Shown piece after piece: positions 23,224 through 36,060 of a DNA stretch of 64,000 nt. Below the pieces are notes generated by a model. The model was not told the DNA's origin. It was given only the letters and a program-made list of their open reading frames with translations, and did no database searches. Within the stretch, counting starts at the first letter, position 1. Every line of letters starts with the position of its first letter. A program made the position numbers and the translations under genes. Origin of the DNA: Sternotherus odoratus (Eukaryota; Chordata; Testudines; Kinosternidae); the NCBI GenBank assembly GCA_032164245.1, contig JAVMKO010000006.1, positions 105,603,310-105,667,309 on the forward strand, given 5' to 3'.

Positions 23224-24162
23224 TCAAGAATTGGTTAGGAATTTATTCATTGCTTTCCTCAGGGCATCCTTCACCTCCCGGTTCCTCAGGCTGTAGATGA
23301 GGGGGTTCAACATGGGGATCACCACCGTGGAAAATACTGAGGCCACTTTGTCGGTATCCATGGAATAGCTGGAGGTGGGACGTAAAAACATGAAGAGTTG
23401 GGGGCCAAAATACAGGGCCACAGCAGTCAAATGGAAAGAGGAGGTGGAGAAGGCTTTGTGTTGGCCCTCGGCAGAACGGATCTGAAGGATGGTGGAGATG
23501 ATATAGACATAGGAGAGGAGGATAGTCACAAAGCCAGTAACTTGAATGAAACATGTGGAAGCAAACAACACGATCTCGTTGATGCTGGTGTCAGAACAGG
23601 AGAGGGCCAAGAGTGAAGGGATGTCACAGAAGAACTGATTGATGATGTTGGAGCTGCAGAATGACAGCTGAAATGTAAAACATGTGCAAATCACTGAATC
23701 CACCACCCCCACAGCGTACGCCCCAGCCACCAGCTGTTTACAAAGCTGCCTGGACATGGTGACCTTATAGAGCAGCGGGTTACAGATGGCCACATAACGG
23801 TCATAGGCCATCACAGAAAGCAAGAGGCAATCAACATCTGAAAAAATGATACCGAGATACATTTGCACAGCACAGGCAGTGTAAGAAATGCTTTTCCTCT
23901 CAGCTAAGAAAGTCAGCAGCATTGTAGAGGAAATTATCGAGGATAAGCAGAGGTCAATGAAAGACAAATTCCTCAGGAAAAAGTACATGGGGGTGTGGAG
24001 TCGGGGGTCAATGGTGATTAACAAGATCATCCCCCCATTGCCCACCAAGGTGATACTATAAATCAGTAGGAACACCCCAAACAGGGGAACCTGCAGCTCC
24101 GGACGATCTGTCAGTCCTGAGAGAAGGAACTCAGTCACCTCCGAGTGATTTCCCTTTTCCAT
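23224..24162 (-). CDS. Class II olfactory receptor, A-type (OR3)
   Basis: Intact 312-residue receptor with ten differences from OR1: Q54R, S104G, A110V, R165Q, H176Q, V181I, S199L, S228I, R234Q and Y259F. Several of these lie in TM3, ECL2 and TM5, the usual odorant-contact regions, while the N-terminus and TM7 are unchanged. S241 is shared with OR1, supporting common descent of the two A units. The unit has lost its left inverted-repeat arm and one LTR-like module, so neither is needed to keep the gene open. The 5' flank keeps the candidate splice acceptor, with a small change (cttctctaaac in place of ctcctctgaac on the plus strand). Confidence 0.95.
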   Translation of the reverse strand: MEKGNHSEVTEFLLSGLTDRPELQVPLFGVFLLIYSITLVGNGGMILLITIDPRLHTPMYFFLRNLSFIDLCLSSIISSTMLLTFLAERKSISYTACAVQMYLGIIFSDVDCLLLSVMAYDRYVAICNPLLYKVTMSRQLCKQLVAGAYAVGVVDSVICTCFTFQLSFCSSNIINQFFCDIPSLLALSCSDTSINEIVLFASTCFIQVTGFVTILLSYVYIISTILQIRSAEGQHKAFSTSSFHLTAVALYFGPQLFMFLRPTSSYSMDTDKVASVFSTVVIPMLNPLIYSLRNREVKDALRKAMNKFLTNS

Positions 24163-24709
24163 CTTCTCTAAACAGAGATCAGACAGCTACAGAGATGTGG
24201 GCAGGTGGATGGTGCGGAAAACCCGTCCATTCTCTGTAATGAAGTAAGTGAAGATAAACAAAGGTCAATTTCTCAATAGACATCAGTAGTCCATCAGGGA
24301 AGGGCTTAGTCCACAGAGCCAGATGTTCACAAATGGTCATGTCAGATGTTCGATAATATGCACACACTGTGGAAATACAGTAACACAGAGATTAATCATG
24401 CCCCCCACACAAACACTCCTGTTCACTAATTCGAACAGGAAGCAATGACTTGTGACTCTGCTGTGAGACAATCAGTCTGAAGAGATTAATCCATAACTCA
24501 AGAAGGGGTGAGAGTAAAGAAACATCAATCTTTCTACCCACTTTGGGCAAGGGAAGTTCTGTGCCTTGGCATGTCAGTTTGGAGTCAAGTTGCTCAGTCT
24601 GCTCATTAAGCTCTTTGTCATTTACTTTATCCTGTATGAAAACCCAGAGACATAATGGAAAGCCCTGGCTTCAGTGACTATGGAATTGCCAATATTTTTC
24701 CTACCAAGG

Positions 24710-24786
24710 AGGTTGTTCCTTTAGATGAAGGGGTAGGAGTTGGGGCTTAGACTTTTAGTGCTGGAGGTCTTGAATTCAATACCTGC
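24710..24786 (+). other. tRNA-like block (U3)
   Basis: Same sequence as the U1 block. Confidence 0.3.
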
Positions 24787-25917
24787 CGATCACCATGGTG
24801 TCTGCGTTTGTCTGTGTGAGAGTGATATTGGAGTATTGCACGTACCTGCTGAGAAGAGAGAGAGGGATGTGCAGACTTTTCCCCATCATTAGAAACTGCC
24901 AATGTAGATCATTAAGGAAGTTTTATACTCAGATGTGCGATCTATGGGGCATGATCCCTGAAGCAACTGGGAATACCTGAGCTCAGAGCCCCATGACACC
25001 TAATTAATGTGTTCAGTGAACCAAAGCCACCTCGATGTAATTGGTGCCCTGGGATTAATTCATCCCACTCATTCTTTCTCCGTTATTAAATGATGCAATT
25101 TCTGCCAGAGTTAGAGAGTAGGAGGTTAGCGATATATTTCATCCTGCTCTTTTCAGTGCAAGCCAGGTGCTGCGTAGAGCTGATCCACAAAAGGGGTTTG
25201 TTTGTAGAGACCAATTTTTTTTTTGCTCGGAAATAGCACAACGGTGTATCAGACACCACACTCCACCAATCTCTGCCATGGGCCAGGCTCCCAGGCTGAA
25301 CCACATCCCCCAGGATGCATGATTGTCTTTCCTCTTTCTTAACTTCCCTGGACCATCACCAGCATCCCACAGCCATGGGAGGAGGAGACTGGTATTTTGA
25401 TGGGTATTAATAATTTCCAGGGAAAATATAATTTCATGGAAAAAATAGTTGAATGGAAAATCCAATTTCTCATCAGAAACACTTCTCATGAAAAATGGTC
25501 AAAAATTTGGGATCAAATGAACAGAAAATCTGATCTTTATTTCCCAGAAATATACAAACATTCTCTCATTTCTCCATCTTCTTCCTCTTCTTCCACTCCT
25601 CTGATCTACTGGACATTGTTACATCTTATCAAAACTTCAGGTGAAACATATCCTATGTCCTTTCCTTTGAAGGTCACTCCCCAATGTAGTAAGGATAGGT
25701 TTACTCTTTGTGCTTCATGGAGATGAGCTGATGAACAGTGGAGCTCAGGAGGAGAACGCAGTGTGATACGTACTTCTGCAGTTCACAAAACTCTCCCTCT
25801 TGCCTGCATATTATCTGCACACAGATCTCAGCTTTAAAATTCTAAAGAAATCTATGAGTCAACCAGAAATAGTCATGCTCTCACCACCAATATTAATACA
25901 ATATTTTTGATAATATG

Positions 25918-26700
25918 CAGTAACTCTCCACTTAACATCCTCTCACTTAATGTTTCAATCTTACTTCCCTGACCCATTACAAGTTGTGCTATGCTCCGCT
26001 ATAATGTTGTTTGGCTGCCTGCTTCGTCCACAGCTGGCAGCCCCCCTATGCCCACCCCCAGAGCCTCCGGTCAGTGTACCACACAGATCAGCACCTTCAC
26101 CCTGCTCCTCCCACATCCTGCCCACGGCAATCAGCTGGTTTGCGGTGTTTAGGAGGCATGGGGTGGAGGGGGAGGAGCGAGGCCACGGCGTGCGGAGTTA
26201 AAGCAGAGGAGGTGCAGTGGAGAAGAGGCAGGTTAAGGGAGGTGTTTTCGGGGAAGGGGTGGAGTGGGTGAGCCAAGAGTTGAGCCCCCCACTCCTGGAA
26301 CTTGCAGAGTTGGGGAAGCTGCCGCTGCTCCTGTGCAACATTCTTCTCCTAAACTAGGGCACTCTCGCCCTCCTTGCCCGCCTCATTATCTGCAGTGAGT
26401 TAGGCGGGGGGCACATCCCACTGCTTCATATTCAACAATGATGTTCCCATTGCTTCGTACTCAGCAATTACAAATGTAGAATTACACTGTTTTAAAAACT
26501 TATACCTCTATGAAATTGCATGTTTAAAATTGTTTAAAATGTATGTAAAGCCTTTTGTCTGCCCAAGAAAAATATTTCTCTAATCCCCGCCCCACCCCAT
26601 TTACATTAAGTGAAAGGATATTAAGCAAATTAAATTTCCTCATAAGAATTAAAGTTGCATTTTTCAGGAACAGAACTACAACGTTCAGTGAGGAGTTCCT
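25918..26700. mobile_element. Tigger-like element (U4)
   Basis: Both ends are present. A private deletion near 26396 removes a stretch (ccactggactgtgcctgtgt in U1) from the GC-rich interior. Confidence 0.55.
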
Positions 26701-26829
26701 GTATGGGAAGTTATAAGATGACCCAGCATCAGGTTACTAACACATATTCCAAACTCAGGCTGGCAAACTGGTCTGTCTTAAACAAAGAAATGTGTGCTCT
26801 GATTAATTTTGTATCTAAATGATAACTAG

Positions 26830-27285
26830 AGTCATCAAGCAGGAAGGGAAACAAAGGAAGCCCTTTGTTTGTGAGGAAAAAGCAGCAGGGAACATCTTTT
26901 TACATAGACATTTTTTCTTCTGGTAACCAGGTAAAACTGATTCTCAAAGAGGGGCTATGACTATAAAAAGAAGGGGCAGACATCCCAAGGCACCACTCTC
27001 TCTCTCTCTCTCTCTCTGCCTCTCTGGACTGGGAGCAGGGTCCTGACCTAAGAAGTTTGGTCAGTAAAGATGCTGAAAGCATGTGGTGAAGAAAATTTTC
27101 CTTTTAATTTCACATCATTTCATAACTTAGGGACAAGTTGCATTCTAGCTTTATTTTTCTTGTAACCATGACTGACTTATTGGCCTCCTTATTTGCACTC
27201 ACTTAAAATCTATCTTTGTAGTCAATCAACTTTGTTTTATTGTTTTATCTAATCCAGTGTGTTTAAATAGACGTGTCAGAGAAGC
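26830..27285 (+). repeat. LTR-like module (U4)
   Basis: TATA box near 26961-26969. The poly(A) hexamer is changed (gtcaatcaac near 27224). The CT run between them is longer than in U1, and the following cattgattcactgc segment is missing. Confidence 0.35.
26996..27017. repeat. CT microsatellite
   Basis: About 11 CT repeats, longer than the matching run in the other units. Confidence 0.85.
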
Positions 27286-28377
27286 TAAGTTCATGGATAT
27301 TACTGCTGTTAAAGAAATAATGGAGAATGTAGCTTGTATTGGCAAGGAGAAGACTGGGCAGCACAGAACGCATATTTCTGGAGGGAAATCGAATCCTGGG
27401 GAGTATGCTGGGGTCACCCTGATGTATAACCAAGAGTGATGAGAGCCTGAGTGTAACCCAACTATTCCTAGTCAGACTGCAGATATGCACAGAGGTTCAG
27501 GGTGTGATTTCCATACTAAATGGTTATTTGTGAGTGGCCCAGGGGGAAGCCACTTCAGCAAGGCATTGCAAGGTTGCAGGCAGGTGTGAAACATCTGCTG
27601 ATTAGTTTGGGTTCAATCCTGGTACGTCACAGCCACAAGCCTAGAAAATATCCCAGTAACACCAAAGGTGTGGTACAGATGGACAGTAGTGTTCAATTGA
27701 CAGGAAAGGGTGAGGTCACCAAAGGGATGGGCCCATGCACTGACTCATGGCTGCAGATGCACAAGGACATTGTGGTCATTCCCTCCCCCCAAGGAGATCC
27801 ATGGCAGGCCCAGTGATAACTCTTCCCTTTTTCACTATGGTAGTAGAAATTATACCCCATGGGTGTACAGGTTTGGCTGGTATGATCCGTGATCCACAGA
27901 TCTTGGTGCCACCCTCTCTGAAGTGGTGTCAACCTTTGAGGCAGGGCAGGTTTGATTGTATTAGGAAGAAAAATTGATGATCCAAGGCAGATATATTTTA
28001 GGTATAATCCATGGGGGAGGGGTTAAAAAGAATTTACATAAAGTCCCACTTCTCTGATCACTGGTAGAAACAACCAAAAGCTAGCAATGTTTGTATTCAC
28101 AGACTCCCAAGTTTCTCACTCGAGGTCTGTGCCCAGGAAACACTCTGCCCCTACTTCCTCCATGAGTCATGCCCATAACTCCTCTTCCTGCCTTTTCTCA
28201 TTATATCATTGATTATCTCATTATAAAGGTTATACTCTATTGAGTGTGTTCATCCTAGTTCTTTACATAGACTATTTCTATGTCTGGAGTTAGAAGAATA
28301 AGGTATAAACTTATATTACTGACTTAGACATATAAAGTGGAGGCTATTACGGGTGCTTCAGAGTCAATGAACTGTAA

Positions 28378-28813
28378 ATGGCTTGGTTAACCTGCCAGCC
28401 ATCCTGTGTAGGTGTGGGACAACCCAGGAAGAATGGAGACTGGGGTCTTACAGTGACATGTGACCATGTCACCTGATACTGAAATCCAAAGGTGGGTTGA
28501 ATTCCAAACAAAGTAAACCAAGGGATAAACTCCTAACCAATTTTCTAATCTGTTTACCGCTGTGCTGGTTTAGTGGTGGGGAGTGCAATCAGGTGAATTC
28601 AATTCCCAGCCCATTACAGAATAATTTTACAGAGCCCGTGGGAATATTTTTCATAATTATATTTTTATGATTATTAAATGGTTTATATTCCAGCAAGGTC
28701 TGCAGGCCCCAACTGAGATCAGTGGATGAAACACGGGAAGCATCACAGGGCCAGAGAGAGATAGAAAGATTCTATAGGCTAGTGGCTAGAGGCACCCACC
28801 TAGCAGATGAGAC
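28378..28813 (+). repeat. Left inverted-repeat arm with OR tail relic (U4)
   Basis: Same two-block arm as U1, ending at the Penelope-like insertion. The inverted partners are about 29813-29950 and 31830-32145. Confidence 0.65.
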
Positions 28814-28826
28814 GTTCAACTTTATG

Positions 28827-28926
28827 TAACAAAGTCCTGTGGCACCTTAAAGACTAACTATAAAGTTTTGAAGCATGAGCTTTCGTGAGCTAATACCCAC
28901 TTTGTCGGAACACGGCTACCTCTCTG
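28827..28926 (-). mobile_element. Penelope-like repeat fragment with target-site duplication
   Basis: A 100-bp insert flanked by the 13-bp direct repeat gttcaactttatg (28814-28826 and 28927-28939). U5 and U6 have the empty site (near 38990-39005 and 45467-45480). On the minus strand it contains agtgggtattagctcac followed by gaaagc, a hairpin plus GAAA, as in the longer copy at 58352-58592. The class is recalled from related turtle repeats rather than proven. Confidence 0.55.
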
Positions 28927-28964
28927 GTTCAACTTTATGTCTCTCTCCCACGGGTAATTTAATT

Positions 28965-30100
28965 AGTTGTCTGAAGTAGAAGAACTTTGAGAGGAGAGGT
29001 TGGAGTGCTATTCCAGTCTGGGTTGCTCTCACTCGGGGGCTGGGATATTTTTTGGCAATGCAGAAAAACCCAGTGCATAATGTGCCAGGTTTGGTAACAG
29101 GGCCTCCCATTGGCACTGTCACCTGAAATTACCTCTGAACCTGTGTTCCCTGTGAGCCTGGGCCTCCAGAACACTGCCTTCTCGAGCCAGACACACTCGC
29201 CTGCTACAACAGAGACCCAGGGTCTGGGCCACACCACCAAAAGTGCAAATCTAGACTGAAACCAGCTCAGCGGAATACCTGTCTCCAGCACTCAGACAAC
29301 CAGCTCCCAATGGGATCTAAATCGCAAATAAATTCATTTTACCCAGTAAAAATCTTATACAGGGTAAAAAGATTAATGTTTGCTCTCTATATTACTGCAA
29401 GGGAGATTTCCACAACTATTTTCCCCCGTTCTCGGGTAACAATTACTGATGCTGAATTTATAACTAAACAAAAGTGATTTTATTAAGTATAAGAAGTAGG
29501 ATTTAAGTGGTTTTAAGTAGGAACAGACAGAACAAAGTAAGTCACAAAGCAAAATAATGGAAAACACGCAAGTCTAAGCTTAATACACTCAGAAATCAGT
29601 TACAAATGTTCACATACACCCCGAGTTACTACTTCAGATGCTCTTTGTGATCTGACTCCACCCTGTTCTCACCCACCCCTGTGGTTAGGTCCTTTTCTTT
29701 CCAGGTGCTTGCAGGTATCTCTGTGGGGTTGGGCGGCCCTCTCTTACACGAGCTGAAGACACATATGGTTGGCTTCCCCACTTTACATAGAACTTCCCTA
29801 AGGTGGGAAACCTTTGTTTGGAATCCCACCCATCTCTGGAAAGGTACCAGCTTCAGGATGGATTTCAGTATCAGGTAACACGGTCAAGGTCACCATAAGA
29901 CCACAGTCTGTGTTCTTCCTGGATTGTCCCACCCATACACAGGAAGGCTTGCAGGTAAACAGAGTCATTCACAGTTCATCGATTCTAGTTTATACCTTAT
30001 TCTCCTAACTCCACATTCTCCTAACTCCACAACTATTGGGCTAAAAATTACTGTGGAAAGGGCACCACTGACTCCTACAGTGGCTGTGTTGCATCTGTCA
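28965..30100 (-). repeat. Interspersed repeat, LTR-retroelement-like (U4)
   Basis: The minus-strand AATAAA survives (gattttattaag near 29478). A stretch equivalent to about 4375-4400 in U1, upstream of gatgctctttgtg, is deleted. Confidence 0.4.
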
Positions 30101-31473
30101 CCTAAATCCTACACCCACACACACGCATTGGTTTGGGACAAAACTATTAAGAGTATTTGTAATACATATGTGAATAGTTTCAGGTCATTCCAAAAACTAT
30201 TGTTTTTCACAATAACTTATTAGTCCAGAAGAAATTTTTCACTGATTTCTAGACACCTTTGTGTCCCAATGTTGGGAAATCCTTAAAGAGACTTTTAGGG
30301 AGACATATGAAGTGAAATACAGTCACCTCAGTTTTGTAACATATTCAAAAGACCTCACGGGAGAGACAATGATCCAGACCACCTGATTCTCTGGCCCTCT
30401 GTGCTCCATTTCCACAAGGAAAGAGACGGCAATAACATTAATTGCATGTGCTGTGCACACTTCTTGTCCTAGGAGCAAAGATGCTCCAGGGACCAAATTT
30501 CAAAGTAATCAAAGCCAAATTTAACCTCTGGCACCCAAGAAAGCAGCTACAGAGGAATTATGGGTAACATTGGTGTGGTTAGCAAACAGGGAAATATTTG
30601 ACTCTAAGTCTGATACTTTTCAACTCATTGTAAGTGAAGGGAGCAAAAACAAAGAGGTACCACCAAGTCATGCGCAAACAAGTCAGTTTCAAAGCATTTC
30701 AGCCTTTAATTGTAATGACAATCACATGAAGGGAATGAAGGAATTCTGCTGAGAAATAAAATTTTCTAAATATATGAACCTATCAAAAGACAGAAAGAGC
30801 TTTATAAGGGATGGAGAAGAGTGACGGAGAAGGAGAGCAAAATAGCTTTAATAGGAAGAGGGGAAACTTCCCCATCACTTCAGGGAATGTCTATACTGAA
30901 GCTCTATTATACGATATTAAATTGATTCAGCTATGGTGTGTAGTAGCTAGGTCCATGGGAGAATTACACTGAGGTTGAGTACAGGCAAACTGTCTCCCAC
31001 AGGTTGTAAACAGTCCTTCCCCCACCCTATGTACGACGGAGAGATGTTGAACTATTTTTTAAGCATAAACCAGGCTGCAGAGAAGCTGCCGACAGAAAAG
31101 ACCAGTTGGGAAATAAAGTCCTATCTCCCTGCCAGGGCAGCAGAATCCCCTTCGAGTCTCTTTGTTCAGGCTAGTTGGAAATATTCCAAATGCCGCAGTT
31201 TCCCAGTAAAGATTATTCTGCGTTCTGATCATGCTCAGAGTCAGGCTGTGTCTGTATAGTGGACACTCCATCTGTGTGTGTGTGTGTGAGCACGCACATT
31301 GGCACTCTGTGTTCCATTTCCATAAGGAAAGAGACGGTAACAACATTAATTGCATGTTGCGTGGTGTTTGGTACAGTGGAACTGAATGAGAGGTCTGGGC
31401 AGGTGTGTGTCCCTTGCCCTGTCCAGTGCTCAGGCTGGTGCCCCCCCACCCCTCCCAGTGCCGGGCTCCTTGT

Positions 31474-31745
31474 GAGATCAGAGAATCGTAGGACTGTAGG
31501 GGATCACGAAAGCTCATCTACTCCAGTCCCCTGCACTCACAGCACAACTGAGTATTATCCAGACCATTCACAACAGGGGGTTGTGTGACCTGCTCTTAAC
31601 AATCTCCAAAGGTAGAGATTCTACAACCTTCCTAGGCAAATAATTCCAGAGTTTAAGCACCCTCTTTGTTGGGATGATTCTCCTAATGTCTAACCTAAAC
31701 TACCATTGCTGAAACTGAAGTCCATCAGTTCTTGTCCTATCCTCT
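31474..31745 (-). mobile_element. CR1 LINE 3' fragment (U4)
   Basis: Lacks the internal deletion seen in U2, so that deletion arose after the U2/U4 split. Confidence 0.65.
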
Positions 31746-32115
31746 CCACTTCCCTACCCCCACACACATTGTTTTGCAATTTTATTCCTAAACTATTTGT
31801 GGCAGGTTGGGACACAGAAACCCCTTTGGAACTGACACCTAATGTCCTTAGATTTGAAGGTGAACATCTCATCCCCCTAGGTGGACATGCCTAGACACTA
31901 GTTTATAAAATTATTCCCTCTTTCGGGACCTGTGAGTCTTCCTCAGGTTTTCTCCACTGTTCTCAGTTGGAGCCTACAGACCCTCTTGAAATAAAAACAA
32001 ATGAATAATACTAACAATATAAAAATGAACGATACTACCACGGTTCTGCAAAATTATTTTGTACTGGGCTGGGAATTAAATTAATTAAATTAAACCAGTA
32101 CAGAGTTAAACAGAT

Positions 32116-33054
32116 TCAAGAATTGGTTAGGAGTTTATTTGTTGTTCTCCGCAGGGCGTCCTTCACCTCCCTGTTCCTCAGGCTGTAGATGAGGGGGTTC
32201 AACATGGGGATCACCAATGTGTAAAATACTGAGGCCACTTTGTCGGTATCCATGGAATAGTTGGAGGTGGGTCGTAAATACATGAAGAGTTGGGTGCCAT
32301 AAAACAGGGCCACAGCGGTCAAGTGGAAAGCGCAGGTGGAGAAGGCTTTGCACCGGCCCCTGGCGGAGCGGATCTGCAAGATGGTGGAGATGATATATAC
32401 ATAGGAGAGGAGGACGGTCACAAAGCCGATCCCTGTAATGCAGCCAATGAAAGCAAACATCAGAATCTCGTTGTTGCGGGTGTCAGAACAGGAGAGGGCC
32501 AACATTGGGGGGATGTCACAGAAGAAATGTCTGATGATGTTGGAGCTGCAGAATGACAGCCGAAACGTAAAACACGTGTGTATCACTGAATCCACCAACC
32601 CCACAGTGTACACCCCAGCCACCAGCTGTTTACAAAGCTGTCTGGAAATAGTGACGGTATAGAGCAGCGGGTTACAGATGGCCACATAGCGGTCATAGGC
32701 CATCACAGCCAGCAAGAGGCACTCAGCATCTCCAAAAATGTTGCAGAGAAACATTTGCACAGTACAGGCAGTGTAAGAAATGTTTTTCCTCTCAGCTAAG
32801 AAAGTCAACAGGATTGTAGGGGAAATTATCGAGGATAGGCAGAGGTCACATAAAGACACATTCCTCAGGAAAAAGTACATGGGGGTGTGGAGTTGGGTAT
32901 CAATCACGATTAACAAGATCATCCCCCCATTCACCACCAGGGTGATACCATAAATCAGTAGGAACATCATAAACAGGGGAACCTGCAGTTCCGGACGATC
33001 TGTCAGTCCTGAGAGAATGAACTCAGTCACCTCCGAGTGATTTCCCTTTTCCAT
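32116..33054 (-). CDS. Class II olfactory receptor, B-type (OR4)
   Basis: Intact, 312 residues, with only three differences from OR2: M136I after the DRY region, W165R in TM4/ECL2 and F245L in TM6. In the last two OR4 carries the residue found in most other receptors, so OR2 holds the derived state. It keeps the N265-Y-S sequon and the B-type TM5 block. A minus-strand AATAAA lies about 330 bp downstream of the stop (near 31783) as well as in the T-N-K codons. Its 5' flank matches U2 through the tRNA-like block. Confidence 0.95.
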   Translation of the reverse strand: MEKGNHSEVTEFILSGLTDRPELQVPLFMMFLLIYGITLVVNGGMILLIVIDTQLHTPMYFFLRNVSLCDLCLSSIISPTILLTFLAERKNISYTACTVQMFLCNIFGDAECLLLAVMAYDRYVAICNPLLYTVTISRQLCKQLVAGVYTVGLVDSVIHTCFTFRLSFCSSNIIRHFFCDIPPMLALSCSDTRNNEILMFAFIGCITGIGFVTVLLSYVYIISTILQIRSARGRCKAFSTCAFHLTAVALFYGTQLFMYLRPTSNYSMDTDKVASVFYTLVIPMLNPLIYSLRNREVKDALRRTTNKLLTNS

Positions 33055-33582
33055 CTCTTCTGAGCAGAGATGTGGGCAGGTGAATGGTGCGGAAAACTTG
33101 TCCCTTCTCTGTAATGAAGTAAGTGAAGATAAACGGAGATCAGTTTGTTAATGGAAATCAGTACCCACTCAGGGAAGGTCTTAGTCTACAGATCCAGATG
33201 TTCACAGCTGGTCATTCCAGGTTTTCGATGACATGCACACACTTTGCAAATCCAATAACACAAAGGTCAGTCATGCCCCAAACGAACACTCCTGTTCACT
33301 AATCCGAACAGCATAACTGTGACTTGTGACTCTGCTGTGAGTGAATCAGTCTGAAGAGATTATTCTTCAGCTCAAGAAGGGGTGAGAGTAAAGGAGTGTC
33401 AATCTTTCTACCCCCCTTGAGCAAAGGGAGCTCTGTGGCTTGGCATGTCAGTTTGCCCCAAAGCTTAATTAGCAGAATGAGCAACTTTACCCCAGTTACT
33501 TTAGCCTGTATGAAAACCCAGAGACATAATGGAAAGCCCTGGCTTTGGTGACCATTTACTTGCTTATTTTTTCCAATCAAGG

Positions 33583-33662
33583 AGGTCGCTCCTTAGCTGA
33601 ATGGATAGGAGTTGGGGCTGAGGCTTTTAGTGCTGGAGGTCTTGAGTAAAATACCGGCTGAT
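33583..33662 (+). other. tRNA-like block (U4)
   Basis: Same as U2, with box A-like tagctgaatgg. Confidence 0.3.
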
Positions 33663-34619
33663 CACCTTGGTCTCTGCACGTGTGGTACGGTGATGTTGGA
33701 GAATCGCACGAACCTGCTGAGAAGGGAGAGAGAGATGTGGTGGCATTTCCCCCTGACAGAAACTGCCAGTTGGATCATTCGTGAAGTTTTATACTGAGAT
33801 GTGTGATCTATGGGACAGGATCCCTTAAGCAACTGGGAATAGTTGAGCTCAGAGCACCAGAACACCTAATTAATGCATTCAGTGAACCAAATCACCTTGG
33901 TGTAATTGGTGCCATGGGGATTAATTTGACCTGCTCTTTCTTACCTTGTTATTAAATGATGCAATTTCTACTAGAGTTACAGATTATGATCTGTTGAGTA
34001 GAGAATCCAATTTCCCACTAAATAAAACTTCCCATGAAAAATTTTCAACTAGCCTTAGCAACATATTTGGGATTTAAGGAACAGAAAGTGAGATTCAGGT
34101 GAAACGTACTTATAGTTTGCAGTTTTAGCTGATATCTTCTCATTCATTCCTGGTTTCAGAATAACTTCGTTGTCCTGGCCCCAATAGGTGGAATGTAAAA
34201 TGGTAAAACATGTAGGATTATCTAGCTATTTATAGCATGCCAATCACCATGGTATCCTATGTCCTTCCCTTGCTAGGTTACTCCCCAAAGTAGGGAAGAT
34301 AGGTTCACTCATTTTGCTTGATGGTTACCACATGGTGGCCACATGAGCTGAGGAGGAGACCACTACAGACTTCTGCAGTTACCAAACTATCCCTCTTGCA
34401 TGAATATTATCTGCACACAGGATTCAGCTTTAAAATCTAAATAAATCTATGAGTCAACTACAAATAGCCATGCTCTCACTGTAAATATTAATACAATTTT
34501 TGGATAATGTATGTGAAGTTATAATACTACACTGTATCCTGTTAATAATACATGTCCAGACTGAGGCTAGCAAATGGGTCTGTCCTAAATGAAGAAATAT
34601 GTGCTCTGTATATTTTTGT

Positions 34620-35120
34620 ATATAACCCTAAACAGTAACCTGAGTCATCAAGCAGGAAGGGATACAAAGGAAGCCCCAAAAGTGAGGGAAAAGCAGCAGG
34701 GAACATCCTTCTACATAGACCTATTGTCTTCTGGTAACCAAGTGGAAATGTTTCTCAAACGGGGATCAGACTATAAAAAGAAGAGGCAGACATTCCAAGA
34801 CACCTCTCTCTCTCTGCCCATTGATTCACTGCATCTGAAGAGATAAAGGAATCCGTCATTAGACTGGGGGAGGTGTCCTGAACTAAGAAGCTTGGTCAGT
34901 AAAACTGCTCAAAGCATGTGGTGAGGAAACTTTTGCTTTAAATTGCACATCATTTGTTAACTTAGGCACAAGTTGCATTCTATGTTTATTTTTCTTGGAA
35001 CCATGCCTGACTTCTAGGCCTCCTTATTTACACTCACTTAAAATCTATCTTTGTAGTCAATGAACTTTCTTTGATTGTTTTTTCTAACCGAGTTTCTTGA
35101 AATACAAGTGTCTGAGAAAC
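34620..35120 (+). repeat. LTR-like module, first copy in U5
   Basis: TATA box near 34771-34779; the poly(A) site is mutated to aatgaa. No Tigger-like element upstream. Confidence 0.35.
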
Positions 35121-35597
35121 AAAGTTACATGGATATCAGTTCTGTTAAATAAATAATGGAGAATGTATCTTTTATTGTCCAGGAGAGGACTGGGCAGCAC
35201 AGGATGTACATTTGAGGAGGGAAATCAATGACTAGGGAGTGTGTTGGGGTCACCCTGCAGTATAACCAAGAGTGGTGAGAGCCTGAGGGTAACCCAACTA
35301 TTCCTGACCGGGCTGCACTTCACACATGCTCAGGGTGTGATGTGCTTGCTCGATGGTTGTTTGTGAGTGGTCCAGGTGGAAGCCACTTCATCAAGGCATT
35401 GCACGGTCACAGGCAGTTGTGACACAGCTGCAGATTAGTCTCGTTTGGACCCTGCTATATGTCACAGTCACCAAGCTAGAAAATATCCCAGTCACATAAA
35501 AGGTGTGGTGCTGACTGACAGTAGTGTTTGATTGACATGAACAGGTGAGGTCACCACAGGGATAGGCCCATGCACTGATCCATGGCTGTGGATGCAC

Positions 35598-35885
35598 AAG
35601 GAGATCTTGGAGCTGGATTCTGCATAGGAGAGGGGAAGGGTTTTCCACCCACAAGAGAGAGACTATATGTGCCCCTTGGGAAACCTCTCCTTTTTGTCTT
35701 CAGCTGACCCAAATTATAGCCTCTCCACCCCAAGGAGAAGCCTGAATGAAACTGGAAGAAAGGACAGTAACTATGGGAATTTGAGTGATTGCTGGACCCA
35801 GATTAGGAGGAAATCTAGTCTCTAAAAGAGGTTTGTTGGAACAACTCTTAGGGTGAGATTTACCTGCATGTAGTTTTACAGAGTA
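35598..35885 (+). repeat. 280-bp interspersed repeat fragment (U5)
   Basis: Same fragment and junctions as U3, so this rearrangement was inherited by both units. Confidence 0.4.
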
Positions 35886-36060
35886 GGAGGTTGAATAGTT
35901 GAATAGTTGAATGGAAAATCCAATTTCCCATCAAAAACACTTCTCATGAAAAATGTTCAAGAAATTTGGGTTCAAATGAACAGAAAATCTGATCTTTATT
36001 TCCTAGAAATATACAGACTTATTCTCTCATTTCTCCATCTTCTTTCTCTTCTTCCCCTCC

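Larger units (their letters stand above)
17576..25089. repeat. Tandem unit U3 (A-type, internally rearranged)
   Basis: 17576-18240 is a diverged spacer. Then come a full LTR-like module (18245-18745), a spacer (18746-19224), a repeat fragment (19225-19508), a second spacer start with a truncated Tigger-like element (19688-20460) and a truncated second LTR-like module (20590-20730). At 20730 a deletion joins this module directly to the minus-strand repeat (20731-21190), removing about 2.6 kb including the left inverted-repeat arm. 21200-22570 is spacer with a TG run near 22421-22434; 22574-22840 CR1; 22925-23250 right arm; 24170-24709 OR 5' flank; 24710-24786 tRNA-like; the remainder is featureless. 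Confidence 0.8.
25090..33955. repeat. Tandem unit U4 (B-type)
   Basis: Non-genic content: 25090-25917 spacer; 25918-26700 Tigger-like; 26830-27285 LTR-like, with an expanded CT run at 26996-27017; 27286-28377 spacer, nothing recognised; 28378-28813 left arm; 28827-28926 Penelope-like fragment; 28965-30100 minus-strand repeat; 30110-31470 spacer with a TG run near 31273-31288; 31474-31745 CR1; 31830-32145 right arm; 33060-33582 OR 5' flank; 33583-33662 tRNA-like; the remainder is featureless. The OR half is nearly identical to U2. Confidence 0.85.
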
